The notes under the pieces were generated by a model. The model was not told where the DNA came from. It was given only the letters and a program-made list of their open reading frames with translations, and ran no database searches. A stretch of DNA of 64,000 nt from Zhengella sedimenti (GTDB lineage Bacteria; Pseudomonadota; Alphaproteobacteria; Rhizobiales; Rhizobiaceae), in contig NZ_JBKFFP010000005.1 in NCBI RefSeq assembly GCF_046506625.1, positions 248,001 to 312,000 of the forward strand. Direction: 5' to 3'. Each line of letters opens with the position of its first letter. Position 1 is the stretch's first letter. Positions 18,819-27,413 of this stretch are shown one piece after another. The position numbers and the translations under genes are program-made.

Positions 18819-18903
18819 GGTTTCAAATCCCGCAATCCGGGCTCCAACGACGGTTGCCGTGATATTCAAACATCTTCATTCTACCATGCTGCGCTGCAAA
18901 AAA

Positions 18904-19260
18904 TCAATCGCGGGGCAGCTTGCCGATCAGTTCACCGGCCAGATACCAGAAAAATTCGTCACCCGGATAGCCCCTGATCCGGCCGATCTCCTTGCCGTCG
19001 TCGATCAGCACGAAGGTCGGCGTGAACCGTTCGCGCGCCACGAAGCCGATATCGTCGGGCCATGGCTTCGTGATGTCCACGCGGCGAAGCGGCGCAGCCT
19101 GGCCCTCCCGCGTCTTCGGCCATGCCGGGGCGATCTCGGCGTTGAAACGCGCGCACCAGGCGCATCCGGGGGCCTCAAGCATAAGCATCTGCGCGGCCGA
19201 TGCCGGCAGCGCCAGGAGGGCAAGAAAGCCGACGACGGCCAGGGCGATGATCGATTTCAC
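18904..19260 (-). CDS. soxS: SoxS, periplasmic thioredoxin
   Basis: A 118-aa secreted thioredoxin-like protein. A signal peptide (residues 1-22, ending ALPASAA) precedes the redox site PGCAWCARF near residue 32. In Paracoccus SoxS reactivates SoxY by reducing its inactive oxidised form. The GTG at 19260 is chosen because GAGG lies 7 bases upstream; a TTG at 19266 would be too close. It is divergent from soxV, sharing an 111-base regulatory region, and precedes soxR on the minus strand. Confidence 0.87.
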   Translation of the reverse strand: MKSIIALAVVGFLALLALPASAAQMLMLEAPGCAWCARFNAEIAPAWPKTREGQAAPLRRVDITKPWPDDIGFVARERFTPTFVLIDDGKEIGRIRGYPGDEFFWYLAGELIGKLPRD

Positions 19261-19371
19261 GGACAAACCTCATTTTGACATTGCAACATATAGTTTTTTC
19301 CGCATACATTCCAGCCCTCATCCGCCGTCAAGGATGGCTGCGACGACGCGGCGCGGATGAGGGGAGGGACC

Positions 19372-20139
19372 ATGCTGGATGTCAGTTTGTGGGGCGCGCT
19401 GGTGGCAGGAATCCTGTCATTCGTCTCGCCCTGTGTGTTGCCGATCGTGCCGCCCTATCTGGCCTGGCTTGCCGGCCTGAGTTTCGAGGAACTGCAGGCC
19501 AGCGAGACCCTGTCGGGCCGTTCGCGCAAGATCGTCATGGCGGCGGTCGCCTTCGTTCTCGGGTTCTCCACGGTCTTCATCATGCTTGGCGCGACCGCCT
19601 CGATCTTCGGCCAGGCCATGCGCGAGGCGCTTGCCTGGTCGATCCGGATCGGTCCGCTGGACATCAACGTGCTGGCAGCCGTGGCCGGTCTCGTCATCCT
19701 CGTCATGGGCCTCCATTTCCTGGGCGTTTTCCGCATAGGGCTTCTCTACCGCGAGGCGCGGGTCCAGGTCGACCGCAAGCCCGCCGGCCTCGTCGGCGCT
19801 TATGTCATCGGTCTCGCCTTCGCCTTCGGCTGGACCCCTTGCGTCGGGCCTGTCCTTGCCGCCATCCTGTTCGTCGCCGGAACCGAGGACACCGCCGCAC
19901 GCGGTGCCATGCTGCTCGGCGCCTACTCGCTCGGCATCGGCGTGCCCTTCGTTCTCGCTGCGGTCTTTGCCAGCCGGTTCATCGGCGCAGCGCAGCGCTT
20001 CAAGCGCCACATGCACAAGGTCGAGATGGCCATGGGAGGACTTCTGGTGATAACCGGCATATTGTTCATCACCGGCCAGATGTCGCGCATCGCCCAGTGG
20101 CTGATCGACACCTTCCCGGCATTCCAGACCATTGGTTGA
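19372..20139 (+). CDS. soxV: SoxV, CcdA/DsbD-type membrane electron carrier
   Basis: A 255-aa protein with six transmembrane segments of the CcdA family. The paired membrane cysteines lie in SPCVLPIVPPYL (near residue 24) and GWTPCVGPVLAA (near residue 155). It moves electrons from cytoplasmic thioredoxin to the periplasm, where SoxW and SoxS use them to keep SoxYZ reduced and active. The ATG at 19372 has a GGGAGGG site 3 to 9 bases upstream; an upstream in-frame ATG at 19357 lacks one. soxW follows after 11 bases. Confidence 0.9.
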   Translation: MLDVSLWGALVAGILSFVSPCVLPIVPPYLAWLAGLSFEELQASETLSGRSRKIVMAAVAFVLGFSTVFIMLGATASIFGQAMREALAWSIRIGPLDINVLAAVAGLVILVMGLHFLGVFRIGLLYREARVQVDRKPAGLVGAYVIGLAFAFGWTPCVGPVLAAILFVAGTEDTAARGAMLLGAYSLGIGVPFVLAAVFASRFIGAAQRFKRHMHKVEMAMGGLLVITGILFITGQMSRIAQWLIDTFPAFQTIG

Positions 20140-20150
20140 GGAGAAAGAGC

Positions 20151-20735
20151 ATGATCCGCCTGTTTGCCCTGATCGCCATGTTGCTGTTCCCCGCCGCGCT
20201 TCAGGCCGCCGAGATCGGCGATGACGGCCTGCACAAGCAGGCATGGTTTGCCAACACCTTCCGCGATGTGGCGGAGGACATGGAAGCCGCTGCCGCTGAC
20301 GGAAAACGCCTTGCCATCGTCTTCGAGCAGCGTGGCTGCATCTACTGCCGCGCCATGCATGAGAAGATCCTGTCAGATCCGGAAGTGTCCGACTACATCA
20401 AGGCCAATTACATGGTCGTTCAGTACAACATGTTCGGCGACACGGAAGTCACCGATCTGGACGGCGAGGAGCTTTCCGAGAAGAACGCTGCGCGCAAGTG
20501 GGGCTTCGTCTTCACGCCGACGATCGTTTTCCTGCCGGAAGAGGTTCCGGAAGGCGAAACGACCGTTGCCAAGGCTGCTGTCGCGATCATGCCCGGCGCT
20601 TTCGGGAAGCTGACCTTCCTGAACATGTTCCGCTGGGTGCGCGAAAAGGGGTATGAGGGAGAGGAACACTTCCAGAAATATCACGCCCGCATCATCAATG
20701 AACTGCGGGCGGCAGGAAAGCTCGATAGCGAATGA
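20151..20735 (+). CDS. soxW: SoxW, periplasmic thioredoxin-like protein
   Basis: A 194-aa exported thioredoxin-fold protein. A signal peptide covers residues 1-19; the redox site is C63-I-Y-C66 in the block EQRGCIYCRAMHEKIL. A cis-proline block follows in GFVFTPTIVFLPEE. The protein receives electrons from SoxV in the known Paracoccus system. The ATG at 20151 follows GAGGAGAAAGAGC and lies 11 bases past soxV. A 148-base spacer with an AT-rich dyad separates it from soxX. Confidence 0.9.
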   Translation: MIRLFALIAMLLFPAALQAAEIGDDGLHKQAWFANTFRDVAEDMEAAAADGKRLAIVFEQRGCIYCRAMHEKILSDPEVSDYIKANYMVVQYNMFGDTEVTDLDGEELSEKNAARKWGFVFTPTIVFLPEEVPEGETTVAKAAVAIMPGAFGKLTFLNMFRWVREKGYEGEEHFQKYHARIINELRAAGKLDSE

Positions 20736-20768
20736 CGGCCGCAACGCGTCAAGCATGCCCTACGAATG

Positions 20769-20792
20769 ACATATATTAAAATTCATATCCAT
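20769..20792. promoter_or_regulatory. AT-rich imperfect dyad in the soxW-soxX region, candidate SoxR site
   Basis: ACATATA and TATCCAT half sites separated by 10 bases, with the same 7-10-7 geometry as 7005-7028 and 24989-25012. The segment ATTCATAT followed by ATGCA is shared with the site at 7019-7032. The soxW-soxX region is bound by SoxR in Paracoccus pantotrophus. Symmetry is poor here, so confidence is limited. Confidence 0.45.
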
Positions 20793-20883
20793 GCATTGAA
20801 AGCGGACGTGACTGGCGCTATGGTGCCGGACTGAAGAGAAGGGGGAGGCGGACCAAACCGCCTGCCGGAAGAGCGGAGGAGAC

Positions 20884-21354
20884 ATGAACCCGATGAAACT
20901 GGGCACAGGACTGGTGACACTTGCGGCGGCTCTGGCCGTCGCCACGAGTGTCGGCGCTGCGGAGGTCGCGCCGGATGCTGTCGAATTTACCGATGACGGC
21001 GTGATGGCGTCGCTGACGGGCCAGCCGGGCGATCCGGCCGCCGGCGCCGAGGCGTTCAAGAACCGCAGGCTCGGCAATTGCCTGGCCTGCCACGCCAACA
21101 AGGACATGGAGAAGGAGCTTTTCCATGGTGATGTCGGTCCGGCGCTTGACGGTGTTGCCGACCGCTGGAGCGAGGCCGAGCTGCGCGCCATCATCGTCAA
21201 TTCGAAGAAGATCTTCAGCGATGAGACGGTCATGCCCGGCTTCTACTCGCTGGAGGTGGGCAAGGACCCTGCCGAGGACTTTGTCGGCAAGACGATTCTG
21301 ACCGCACAGCAGGTCGAGGATGTGGTGGCCTACCTGGCCACGCTGAAGGAATGA
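20884..21354 (+). CDS. soxX: SoxX, monoheme cytochrome c subunit of SoxXA
   Basis: A 156-aa periplasmic cytochrome. A signal peptide ends near residue 25 (SVGAA). The heme site is C66-L-A-C69-H70, and the distal methionine lies in ETVMPGFYS. SoxX pairs with SoxA to couple thiosulfate oxidatively to the SoxY cysteine and accepts the resulting electrons. The ATG follows GCGGAGGAGAC. First gene of the run soxXYZABCDEF. Confidence 0.93.
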   Translation: MNPMKLGTGLVTLAAALAVATSVGAAEVAPDAVEFTDDGVMASLTGQPGDPAAGAEAFKNRRLGNCLACHANKDMEKELFHGDVGPALDGVADRWSEAELRAIIVNSKKIFSDETVMPGFYSLEVGKDPAEDFVGKTILTAQQVEDVVAYLATLKE

Positions 21355-21377
21355 TTGGCAGAAAGGAGCCTCATGCC

Positions 21378-21833
21378 ATGAAGATGACAAGACGACAGGC
21401 CCTCGGTTTCAGTGCCGCGGCGGCTGCATTCGCGGTGACGGGTTTCCGCGCCGCGCCCGCTTTGGCTTCCGCCGAGGCAACCGAGAAGGCGATCATGGAT
21501 TTCACCGGCGGCAAGACGCCCGAATCCGGCAAGATCTCGCTCAACACGCCCGAAATCGCCGAGAACGGGAACACCGTGCCGGTCACCGTCGAGGTCGAAA
21601 GCGCGATGGAAGGCGATGATCTCGTCGAATCCGTGCTGGTCCTGGCGGACGGCAATCCGAGCCCCGGTGTCGCCACCTTCCACTTCACCGCGCTCAGCGG
21701 CACGGCCAGCGCGACCACGCGTATCCGCCTTGCCAAGACACAGGACGTGGTTGCCGTCGCGAAGATGAAGGACGGCTCGGTCTACATGGACAGGAAGCAG
21801 GTCAAGGTCACCATCGGTGGCTGTGGCGGCTGA
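21378..21833 (+). CDS. soxY: SoxY, substrate-carrier subunit
   Basis: A 151-aa periplasmic protein that carries sulfur intermediates covalently on its C-terminal swinging arm. The sequence ends in the diagnostic GGCGG motif, with the carrier cysteine at residue 149. The N-terminus is a twin-arginine signal (MTRRQALGFSAAAAAFAVTG), so SoxY is exported folded and probably carries SoxZ with it. The ATG at 21378 has AGGAG 9 bases upstream; the upstream ATG at 21351, overlapping the soxX stop, is not favoured. Confidence 0.95.
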   Translation: MKMTRRQALGFSAAAAAFAVTGFRAAPALASAEATEKAIMDFTGGKTPESGKISLNTPEIAENGNTVPVTVEVESAMEGDDLVESVLVLADGNPSPGVATFHFTALSGTASATTRIRLAKTQDVVAVAKMKDGSVYMDRKQVKVTIGGCGG

Positions 21834-21857
21834 TCTAGGGAAACGAGGAAGACGAAA

Positions 21858-22184
21858 ATGGCAAAGTCCAAACCCCGCGTGAAGGTTCCGAAGTCGGCGT
21901 CGGCCGGCGAGGTCATCACCATCAAGACCCTGATCAGCCACGAGATGGAATCGGGTCAGCGCAAGGACAAGGATGGCAATCCGATCCCGCGCCAGATCAT
22001 CAACAAGTTCAGCTGCGAGTTCAACGGCCAGCCGGTGTTCTCCTGCGACCTCGATCCGGCGGTCTCCGCCAACCCGTATTTCGAGTTCAACGCCAAGGTC
22101 AACGAGAGCGGCACGTTCAAGTTCACCTGGGTCGATGACGACGGTTCGGTCTACGAGACCGAGAACGAAATCACGGTAAAATAA
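21858..22184 (+). CDS. soxZ: SoxZ, partner of SoxY
   Basis: A 108-aa immunoglobulin-like protein without a signal peptide, as usual for SoxZ, which leaves the cell bound to Tat-exported SoxY. Family blocks are KVPKSASAGEVITIKTLISHEMESG and FEFNAKVNESGTFKFTWVDDDG (each seen here in full between residues 6-35 and 74-97). It lies 24 bases after soxY, with GAGGAAG before its ATG. SoxYZ is the shared scaffold on which SoxXA, SoxB and SoxCD act in turn. Confidence 0.95.
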   Translation: MAKSKPRVKVPKSASAGEVITIKTLISHEMESGQRKDKDGNPIPRQIINKFSCEFNGQPVFSCDLDPAVSANPYFEFNAKVNESGTFKFTWVDDDGSVYETENEITVK

Positions 22185-22248
22185 GAACAATGCGCCGGCC
22201 GCCAGTCATGTGACGGGCGCCGGCGAATGTTCCTGGGAGGGAAGACGC

Positions 22249-23103
22249 GTGAAGAAAACAACATTCATGATGGGCGCCGTGTTCGGCCTGGCCTTGGCTG
22301 CCGGGACCGTCGCGCTGAAAGCCGATCCCGTCGACGATACGCTCGAGATCGATGGCAAGCCCATGGTCACCCGCACGGCGGCGCCTGAAGGTCATCCGTT
22401 CGACGAGGTCCTGTCGGGCTGGCTGTTCCGCGAGGCCGAGACCAGGGATCTGGAGCGCGATTCGTTCGAGAATCCCGGCATGCTGGCCGCAGAGGAAGGC
22501 GAGCAGATCTGGAACACGGTCGAGGGGACGGCCGGCAAGTCCTGTGCGTCCTGTCACGGTGACGCGGCAGAGAGCATGAAGGGCGTTGCCGCCAATTATC
22601 CCAAGTGGGATGCCGATGCGAAGCGCCCGATCAATATCGAGCTGCAGATCAACAAGTGCCGCGAAGAGAACATGGGCGCCGAGCCCTATGCCTTCGACAA
22701 GGGCGGGCAGAAGCCGCTGACGGTCTACATCAAGCATCAGTCGCTGGGTGAGCCCGTCTCGGTGGACCTCAGCCAGGGCGAACTCCAGTCCTGGTGGGAG
22801 AAGGGCAAGGAAGTCTACTACACCCGCACGGGCCAGTTGAACCTGTCCTGCGCCTCCTGCCACGAAGTCAACATGGGCAAGATGATCCGCGCCGACCATC
22901 TGAGCCAGGGTCAGGTCAACGGTTTCCCGACCTACCGTCTCAAGTCCGGCCTGACCTCGCTGCACAACCGCTTCCGCGGCTGCATCCGCGACACGCGCGG
23001 CGCCCAGCCCAAGGCCTTTTCCGACGAACTCATGGCGCTCGAGGTCTATGTGACCTGGCGCGGCACGGGTCTGTCGGTCGAAACCCCGGCGGTTCGCCAA
23101 TAA
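22249..23103 (+). CDS. soxA: SoxA, diheme cytochrome c subunit of SoxXA
   Basis: A 284-aa periplasmic cytochrome, the catalytic subunit of SoxXA. It has two CxxCH heme motifs, at C99-A-S-C102-H103 and C201-A-S-C204-H205, so this is the diheme form. Cys245 in FRGCIRD corresponds to the modified cysteine that ligates the active-site heme. A signal peptide ends near residue 25. Translation probably starts at GTG 22249, which has GGGAGGG upstream; the frame is open to 22210 but without a better start. Confidence 0.93.
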   Translation: MKKTTFMMGAVFGLALAAGTVALKADPVDDTLEIDGKPMVTRTAAPEGHPFDEVLSGWLFREAETRDLERDSFENPGMLAAEEGEQIWNTVEGTAGKSCASCHGDAAESMKGVAANYPKWDADAKRPINIELQINKCREENMGAEPYAFDKGGQKPLTVYIKHQSLGEPVSVDLSQGELQSWWEKGKEVYYTRTGQLNLSCASCHEVNMGKMIRADHLSQGQVNGFPTYRLKSGLTSLHNRFRGCIRDTRGAQPKAFSDELMALEVYVTWRGTGLSVETPAVRQ

Positions 23104-23116
23104 GGCGTCTGCCCCA

Positions 23117-23142
23117 ACCGGAGGCGGCATGACGCCTCCGGT
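23117..23142 (+). other. Stem-loop between soxA and soxB
   Basis: A perfect 10-bp stem ACCGGAGGCG / CGCCTCCGGT around a 6-base loop, 14 bases after the soxA stop. No T run follows, so it is unlikely to terminate transcription; it may mark an RNA-processing or stability point that sets the ratio of SoxXYZA to the following enzymes. Confidence 0.55.
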
Positions 23143-23246
23143 CCATGAAGAAAAACAACAGGAAAAATCGGGAGGAGGGGAACTCCGTGCCGTTGCGGCC
23201 GGGGAACGCCTTCTCCTTGCCTGACCGACATCCGGAGATCACCGCC

Positions 23247-24944
23247 ATGTTTTCAAGACGCGAATTCCTGCAGTTCGGCCTGACGGCCGGGGCTGCGTTT
23301 TCAGTTGCCGGTTTCGGAACCGGGCTGACCCGGGCGCTGGCACAGCAGAAGCTGAGCCAGGACGATCTCCTGAAATTCGATTCGAAGGGCCAGGTGACAC
23401 TCCTCCACTTCACCGATGTCCATGCGCAATTGAAGCCGGTCTATTTCCGCCCGCCGGACACGAATATCGGCGTCGGCGCCTATGCCGGCATCCCGCCGCA
23501 TCTGGTCGGCGAGGAGTTCCTCACCCATTTCGGCATCGAGCGCGGCAGTGCCTATGCCTACGCCCACACCATGGTCGACTATGTCGACATGGCGCGGGCC
23601 TATGGCGCGCTCGGCGGCCTTGATCGCACGGCGACGCTGGTCAAGGCGATCCGCGCCGAACGCGGTGAGGACAAGGTCCTGTTCCTGGATGGCGGCGATA
23701 CCTGGCAGGGCTCCTACACGTCGCTCAAGACCAATGGCCAGGACATGGTTGACTGCATGGCCCTGCTGAAGCCCGACGCCATGGTCGGCCACTGGGAGTT
23801 CACCTTCGGCGCCGACCGCGTCATGGAAATCATCGAACAGATGGACTATCCGTTCCTGGCGTCCAACGTGTTCGACACCGAATGGGACGAGCCGGTCTTC
23901 GAAAGCACGTCCATGGTCGAGAAGGGCGGGGTCAAGGTCGCCATCATCGGCCAGGCCATGCCCTACACGCCGGTCGCCAATCCGCGCTGGATGTTCCCGG
24001 AATGGTCCTTCGGCATCCGCCCGGAAGCCATCCAGGCCAATGTCGACAAGGCCCGCGCCGAAGGCGCAGAGGTCGTCGTGCTGCTGTCGCACAACGGCTT
24101 CGACGTCGATCGCAAGCTGGCCACCGTCGTCAGCGGCATTGATGTCATCCTCACCGGTCACACCCATGACGCGGTGCCGCGCGCCATCGAGGTCGGTTCC
24201 ACGCTGGTCCTGTCGTCAGGCAGCCATGGCAAGTATCTGGGCCGCATCGACCTCGAAGTGTCCGGCGGCAAGGTCACCGGCTATTCCTCGAACCTCATTC
24301 CGGTCTTTGCCGATGTCATCACGCCCGATCCGGAGATGAAGGCGCTGATCGACGAGGTGCGCGCGCCTTACGAGGCGGAAGCGACGCGCGTCATCGGCAA
24401 GACCGAGCAACTGCTCTACCGGCGCGGCAATTTCAACGGCACCTGGGACGACCTGATCTGCCAGGGCATCATCGCCGAGCGCGATGTCCAGATCGCCCTG
24501 TCGCCCGGCTTCCGCTGGGGCACGACCCTTCTGCCCGGCCAGGACATCACCATCGACGATCTCTATGCGGCGACTTCCATGTCCTATCCGGAAGTCTACA
24601 GGACCGAGTTCACCGGCGCGCAGCTCAAGGAAATCCTGGAGGACGTCTGCGACAACCTCTTCAACAAGGATCCCTTCTTCCAGCAGGGCGGCGACATGGT
24701 GCGTGTCGGCGGCATGACCTATACCTGCGCCGTCAACGAGGAGATCGGCAACCGCATCTCCGACATGCGGCTTTCGGCCACCGGCGAGGCCATCGAGGCG
24801 GACAAGTCCTACACGGTCGGCGGCTGGGCCTCGGTGAACGAGGGCACCGAGGGTCCGGCCATCTATGACCTGATGGAAAGCTACATCACCAAGCTCGGCA
24901 CGGTTTCCGTGCCGGACGAACGCACGGTCAAGGTGGTTCTTTAG
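23247..24944 (+). CDS. soxB: SoxB, dimanganese sulfate thiol esterase
   Basis: A 565-aa periplasmic hydrolase that releases sulfate from SoxY-bound cysteine-S-sulfonate. Metal-binding blocks of the 5'-nucleotidase-like fold are visible: HFTDVHAQLKP, DGGDTWQGS, the SoxB-specific GHWEFTFG, LLSHNGFDVD and LTGHTHDAVP. The N-terminus is a Tat signal (SRREFLQFGLTAGAAFSVAG). The ATG at 23247 gives the typical MxSRREF start, but an in-frame GTG at 23187 has a much stronger GGAGGAGGGG site and would add 20 residues before the twin arginines; the true start is open. Confidence 0.93.
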   Translation: MFSRREFLQFGLTAGAAFSVAGFGTGLTRALAQQKLSQDDLLKFDSKGQVTLLHFTDVHAQLKPVYFRPPDTNIGVGAYAGIPPHLVGEEFLTHFGIERGSAYAYAHTMVDYVDMARAYGALGGLDRTATLVKAIRAERGEDKVLFLDGGDTWQGSYTSLKTNGQDMVDCMALLKPDAMVGHWEFTFGADRVMEIIEQMDYPFLASNVFDTEWDEPVFESTSMVEKGGVKVAIIGQAMPYTPVANPRWMFPEWSFGIRPEAIQANVDKARAEGAEVVVLLSHNGFDVDRKLATVVSGIDVILTGHTHDAVPRAIEVGSTLVLSSGSHGKYLGRIDLEVSGGKVTGYSSNLIPVFADVITPDPEMKALIDEVRAPYEAEATRVIGKTEQLLYRRGNFNGTWDDLICQGIIAERDVQIALSPGFRWGTTLLPGQDITIDDLYAATSMSYPEVYRTEFTGAQLKEILEDVCDNLFNKDPFFQQGGDMVRVGGMTYTCAVNEEIGNRISDMRLSATGEAIEADKSYTVGGWASVNEGTEGPAIYDLMESYITKLGTVSVPDERTVKVVL

Positions 24945-24988
24945 TCACGAATCCCGGAGCCGGCAATCGACAGCTGGCTCCCGTCGTG

Positions 24989-25012
24989 ATACATAGAATA
25001 AACTATATGTAT
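24989..25012. promoter_or_regulatory. Exact AT-rich dyad in the soxB-soxC region, candidate SoxR site
   Basis: An exact inverted repeat ATACATA / TATGTAT with a 10-base spacer, 28 bases before the soxC start and 45 bases after the soxB stop. It has the same 7-10-7 geometry as the dyad at 7005-7028. It suggests an internal regulated promoter for soxCDEF. Confidence 0.55.
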
Positions 25013-25039
25013 GATAGGCAGCGGTCCGGGAGGATAGCG

Positions 25040-26320
25040 ATGACGCAAACGAACGGGAAAGGCGCTTCCAGGCGCAGCTTTCTGAAAGCCGGCCTGGCCG
25101 GCGGAGCCGCCCTTGCGGCGGGAACGGTGGGAGCGCGCGCCGCCGGCGATCCGCTCATCACGGAATTGCAGGATTGGGCGACCTATACCGGCGACGGTGT
25201 CGACGCGACGCCCTATGGCCTGCCGATCGAGTTCGAGAGCGATGTGGTGCGCCGCAACGTGCCCTGGCTGACGGCGGACCCGATCTCGTCCATCAACTTC
25301 ACGCCCATCCATGCACTGGACGGCACGATCACCCCGCAGGGCTGCGCCTTCGAGCGTCATCATTCCGGCGCCATCGAGCTGCGCAAGGAAGACTACCGGC
25401 TGATGATCAACGGGCTGGTCGACCAGGAACTCGTCTTCACCTATGACGATCTGGAGCGCTTCCCGCGCGAGAACCACATCTATTTCTGCGAATGTGCCGC
25501 CAATACCGGCATGGAATGGGCCGGCGCGCAGCTCAATGGCGCGCAATTCACCCATGGCATGATCCACAACATGGAATATTCCGGCGTGACCCTGCGCACC
25601 CTGCTCGAAGAAGCCGGGCTTGGCGCCGCGGGCGATCTTGAGGACAAGTGGGTCTATGTGGAAGGCGCCGACGCGTCCTCAAACGGCCGCTCCATCCCGA
25701 TGGCGAAGGCGCTCGACGACTGCCTCATCGCCTTCAAGGCCAATGGCGAAGCGCTCCGCAAGGAACATGGTTACCCGGTCCGCCTGGTCGTTCCCGGCTG
25801 GGAAGGCAACATGTGGGTCAAGTGGCTGCGCCGCATCGAGGTGACCAACGGTCCCATCGAGAGCCGTGAGGAAACGTCGAAATACACTGACACGCTGGCC
25901 GACGGCACGTCGCGCAAGTGGACCTGGGTGATGGATGCCAAGTCGGTCATCACGTCGCCGAGCCCGCAGATGCCGATCCGCCATGGCAAGGGGCCGCTGG
26001 TCATCACCGGCATGGCATGGTCCGGCCACGGCCGCATTACCCGCGTCGACGTGTCGAAGGACGGCGGCAAGACATGGGAGACCGCCCGCCTCGGCACGCA
26101 GGGCGGTGACAAGGCGCTGACGCGCTTCTACCTCGACACCGAATGGAACGGCGAGGAACTGCTGTTGCAGTCGCGCGCCATCGACGAGACCGGTTATGTC
26201 CAGCCGACCAAGGCGCAGTTGCGCGAAGTTCGCGGGCTGAATTCGGTCTATCACAACAACTGCATCCAGACCTGGCATGTCAAAACGGACGGGACGGCGG
26301 AAAATGTCGAAGTTTCTTGA
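25040..26320 (+). CDS. soxC: SoxC, molybdenum subunit of sulfane dehydrogenase
   Basis: A 426-aa protein of the sulfite-oxidase family with Mo-pterin. The N-terminus is a Tat signal (ASRRSFLKAGLAGGAALAAG). The oxidoreductase fold spans about 60-300, with the Mo-coordinating cysteine expected in FCECAANTGMEW near residue 155, and a dimerisation domain follows. With SoxD it oxidises the sulfane sulfur left on SoxY, taking six electrons. Its presence means thiosulfate is oxidised fully to sulfate instead of storing sulfur globules. The ATG at 25040 follows GGGAGG. Confidence 0.93.
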   Translation: MTQTNGKGASRRSFLKAGLAGGAALAAGTVGARAAGDPLITELQDWATYTGDGVDATPYGLPIEFESDVVRRNVPWLTADPISSINFTPIHALDGTITPQGCAFERHHSGAIELRKEDYRLMINGLVDQELVFTYDDLERFPRENHIYFCECAANTGMEWAGAQLNGAQFTHGMIHNMEYSGVTLRTLLEEAGLGAAGDLEDKWVYVEGADASSNGRSIPMAKALDDCLIAFKANGEALRKEHGYPVRLVVPGWEGNMWVKWLRRIEVTNGPIESREETSKYTDTLADGTSRKWTWVMDAKSVITSPSPQMPIRHGKGPLVITGMAWSGHGRITRVDVSKDGGKTWETARLGTQGGDKALTRFYLDTEWNGEELLLQSRAIDETGYVQPTKAQLREVRGLNSVYHNNCIQTWHVKTDGTAENVEVS

Positions 26321-27368
26321 TACAATCCTCGCGGCCACCGCGTTCATCGCCCTGACGGCCACGGCCCATGCGGGCGATGCCGATGCCGGTGAAAAGGTCT
26401 TCAACAAGTGCAAGGCCTGCCACGCCGTTGGCGAAGGTGCGAAGAACAAGGTCGGCCCGCACCTCAACGACGTCTTCGGCCGGCAGGCCGGCGCGGTCGA
26501 GGGATTCAAGTATTCCAGCGCGATGGCGGATTCCGGCATCACCTGGAACGACGAGACGATCGCAGCCTATCTCGCCGATCCGAAGGGCTATATCCCGAAG
26601 AACAAGATGGCCTTCGCCGGGCTGAAGAAGGACGAGGACATCGCCAACGTTCTTGCCTATCTGAAGACCTTCTCCACCGCCGCTGCCGGTGAGGAAAAGG
26701 CCGAAGCCGCCCCGGCGAAGGAAGAGACCGCCGCCGCCGCAGACGAGGCGAAGGACGCAGCGGCGGAACAGCCCGCCATGGCCGACGCCGTCAGGTCGAA
26801 GGGCAAGTACGGCCTCGGCCGCCTGGCCACCCCCGAGGAGGTCGCGGCCTGGAACGTCGACGTCATGCCGGACGGCACGGGATTGCCTGTCGGTTCGGGC
26901 TCGGTTGCCGAAGGAGAGCCGCTTTTCTCCGAGAAGTGCGCCGCATGCCATGGTGAATTCGCCGAAGGCGTCGACAACTGGCCGAAGCTGGCCGGTGGCG
27001 ACGGCACGCTGGCCGACGAGGATCCGCTGAAGACGGTGGGTTCCTACTGGCCCTATCTGTCGACGGCCTGGGACTATATCCACCGGTCCATGCCGTTCGG
27101 CGGGGCGCAGGTCCTCTCGGCCGACGAGACATATGCCATTGTCGCTTACATCCTGTATTCCAATTACCTGGTCGATGACGAGTTCGTTCTCAGCAACGAG
27201 AACTTCCTCGAGGTCGAAATGCCCAATGCCGACGGCTTCATTGTCGACGACCGGGAAGAGACGGAGTATTCGAAGTGGCGCACCGAGCCCTGCATGACCA
27301 ATTGCAAGGACGACGTGAAGATCACGATGCGTGCCACCGTTCTCGACGTCACGCCGGACGAGGAATGA
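26304..27368 (+). CDS. soxD: SoxD, diheme cytochrome c subunit of sulfane dehydrogenase
   Basis: A 354-aa periplasmic cytochrome and partner of SoxC. Heme sites are C36-K-A-C39-H40 and C212-A-A-C215-H216. The first domain resembles mitochondrial-type cytochrome c (class I); an Ala/Glu-rich linker near residues 130-160 joins it to the second domain. A signal peptide ends near residue 22 (TAHA). The ATG lies inside the 3' end of soxC (17-base overlap). The first domain is a clear paralogue of the N-terminal half of the next gene. Confidence 0.93.
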   Translation: MSKFLDTILAATAFIALTATAHAGDADAGEKVFNKCKACHAVGEGAKNKVGPHLNDVFGRQAGAVEGFKYSSAMADSGITWNDETIAAYLADPKGYIPKNKMAFAGLKKDEDIANVLAYLKTFSTAAAGEEKAEAAPAKEETAAAADEAKDAAAEQPAMADAVRSKGKYGLGRLATPEEVAAWNVDVMPDGTGLPVGSGSVAEGEPLFSEKCAACHGEFAEGVDNWPKLAGGDGTLADEDPLKTVGSYWPYLSTAWDYIHRSMPFGGAQVLSADETYAIVAYILYSNYLVDDEFVLSNENFLEVEMPNADGFIVDDREETEYSKWRTEPCMTNCKDDVKITMRATVLDVTPDEE

Positions 27369-27413
27369 ACCGGCGCTGAGAATGGATGGCAGGCACGGTT
27401 CGGGAGGAAACCG

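Noticed and set aside
19261..19371. Exact AT-rich dyad in the soxS-soxV region
   Set aside because: ACATATAG and CATACATT are present and AT-rich, and the region is a known SoxR target in Paracoccus, but they do not form an inverted repeat of the 7-10-7 type, so no site is annotated.
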